Translations under genes and position numbers: made by a program | DNA from: Geminicoccaceae bacterium | GTDB lineage: Bacteria; Pseudomonadota; Alphaproteobacteria; Geminicoccales; Geminicoccaceae | Direction: 5' to 3' | Assembly (NCBI GenBank): GCA_025999455.1 | Contig: AP024683.1 | Location: forward strand, 7,501-71,500 | Length of the DNA: 64,000 nt | The notes under the pieces: generated by a model | The model's database searches: none | Told to the model about the DNA's origin: nothing | Seen by the model: the letters and a program-made list of their open reading frames with translations, nothing else | Part shown: positions 63,251 to 64,000 of the stretch, one piece after another | Layout of the letters: each line of letters opens with the position of its first letter | Numbering within the stretch: the stretch's first letter is position 1

Positions 63251-64000
63251 ATGCCCACGATCGGACCGCGGCCTCGCCCGGGAATCCTGGAGATCAGCCC
63301 CTATGTCGGCGGCAAGGCCGAAGCCGCGGGCGGCGTGCCCGCGGTCAAGCTCAGCGCCAACGAGAGCGCGATCGGCCCGAGCCCCAAGGCGATGGCCGCT
63401 TATCGCGCCGAGGCCGAACGGCTGCACCGCTATCCGGACGGCAGTTGCACCGCGCTGCGCGAGGCGATCGGCCGCCGCTTCAACCTCGATCCCGAACGGA
63501 TCGTCTGCGGTGCCGGCTCCGACGAGCTCTTGGCCCTCCTGGTCCGGGCCTATGCCGGACCCGGCGAAGAAGTGCTGCACACCGCGCACGGCTTCCTCAT
63601 GTACAAGCTCGCGGCCCTCGCCGCCGGTGCGCACCCGGTCGCCGCGCCGGAGCGCGACCTCAAGGCCGACGTCGACGCGCTGCTCGCCCGGGTGACGAGC
63701 CGCACCCGCATCCTCTTCCTCGCCAACCCCAACAACCCGACCGGCTCGTATCTGAGCGGCGAGGAGCTGCGGCGCCTGCACGCCGGCCTGCCCGAGGACG
63801 TCCTCCTCGTGATCGACGCGGCCTATGCCGAGTTCGTCTCCGCGCCGGATTACGAGAGCGGTCTCGCACTCGCCCGCGAGCACCCGAACGTCGTCACGAC
63901 CCGGACCTTCTCGAAGCTCTTCGGCCTCGCCGCCCTGCGCGTGGGCTGGATGTACGGCCCCCCCACCGTGGTCGACGTCGTCAACCGCATCCGCGGGCCC
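63251..64000 (+). CDS. hisC: Histidinol-phosphate aminotransferase (partial, 3' end outside window)
   Basis: The first 250 residues of a PLP aminotransferase, open to the window edge. The ARPRPGILEISPYVGGKAEAAG start, KLSANESAIGPSPKAM, RYPDGSCTALREAIG, VCGAGSDELLALLVRAYAGPGEEVLHTAHGF and the aspartate in FLANPNNPTGSYLS ... VLLVIDAAYAEF are HisC signatures; the PLP lysine is in TRTFSKLFGLAALRVGW near residue 220. Its ATG lies 4 bp after the chorismate mutase stop, and HisC of this context is known to serve aromatic amino acid synthesis too. Confidence 0.93.
   Translation, partial: MPTIGPRPRPGILEISPYVGGKAEAAGGVPAVKLSANESAIGPSPKAMAAYRAEAERLHRYPDGSCTALREAIGRRFNLDPERIVCGAGSDELLALLVRAYAGPGEEVLHTAHGFLMYKLAALAAGAHPVAAPERDLKADVDALLARVTSRTRILFLANPNNPTGSYLSGEELRRLHAGLPEDVLLVIDAAYAEFVSAPDYESGLALAREHPNVVTTRTFSKLFGLAALRVGWMYGPPTVVDVVNRIRGP

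Overview
This window is one strand-mixed, gene-dense stretch of very GC-rich DNA (third codon positions almost all G or C) from a free-living, respiring alphaproteobacterium, most likely in or near the Rhodospirillales/Geminicoccales. The evidence is a SAM-II riboswitch ahead of metA (a riboswitch class typical of Alphaproteobacteria), CtrA-like TTAA-N7-TTAA boxes, a one-cysteine DksA of the alphaproteobacterial kind, a two-domain chorismate mutase followed by hisC, and the HspQ, Atm1 and cbb3 oxidase genes. I see no insertion sequences, prophage, CRISPR array, tRNA or rRNA. A very common local habit is start/stop overlap of 4 bp (ATGA or GTGA), implying translational coupling.

Layout. 1-3.4 kb: a glutamine-synthetase-family ligase, a YdcF envelope protein and the murein endopeptidase MepA. 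3.4-7.9 kb: two small-to-medium membrane proteins diverge from the ccoNOQP operon for the microaerobic cbb3 oxidase, which has a perfect FNR/FixK box and a clean intrinsic terminator. 8-10.3 kb: a histone-deacetylase-like amidohydrolase and a GlcD/Dld-type flavoenzyme. 10.4-12.1 kb: a compact flagellar export operon (FlhB C-domain homologue, coiled-coil protein, FliO, FliP) behind a CtrA-like promoter. 12.2-14.2 kb: MoeB/HesA, DksA and an HNH nuclease. 14.5-17.3 kb: an iron(III) permease and its binding protein on opposite strands. 17.5-19.4 kb: a four-gene coupled operon for a split cobalt-type nitrile hydratase / thiocyanate hydrolase-like enzyme. 19.3-31.8 kb: a repeat protein with in-frame HDxPE motifs, MmsA, a PepSY/cytochrome b pair, PepN, a 3-hydroxyisobutyrate dehydrogenase homologue, HspQ, transaldolase/F6P aldolase, GpsA, a coiled-coil/HhH protein and a GMC oxidoreductase.

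31.9-42.5 kb: Atm1, the modABC molybdate importer, an Old Yellow Enzyme, a Tat-type DUF6134 protein, acylphosphatase joined in frame to a decayed LigB-type dioxygenase, a GST, and a TRIC channel gene whose two ends overlap its opposite-strand neighbours. 42.7-50.9 kb: a DUF3300 protein, DUF72, a pair of paralogous small proteins, a sulfotransferase, a radical SAM protein, a Tag-type glycosylase and a clostripain-family protease. 51-55.5 kb: dihydropyrimidinase, copper-handling proteins (DUF2946-like, PCuAC) and an omega-aminotransferase. 55.9-61 kb: a type I secretion operon (ABC exporter, HlyD adaptor, Sel1-repeat protein) without a TolC gene. 61-64 kb: metA with its riboswitch, then chorismate mutase and hisC, which runs off the end.

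Functional links. HydA, the omega-aminotransferase and MmsA could together take dihydropyrimidines via beta-alanine and malonate semialdehyde to acetyl-CoA, although they are scattered and the middle amidase is not here. The least ordinary items are the split nitrile-hydratase-like operon with its His/Asp-rich metal subunit, the HDxPE repeat protein, the type I exporter/Sel1 operon, the orphan CtrA-like promoter pointing into modC, and the decayed dioxygenase.
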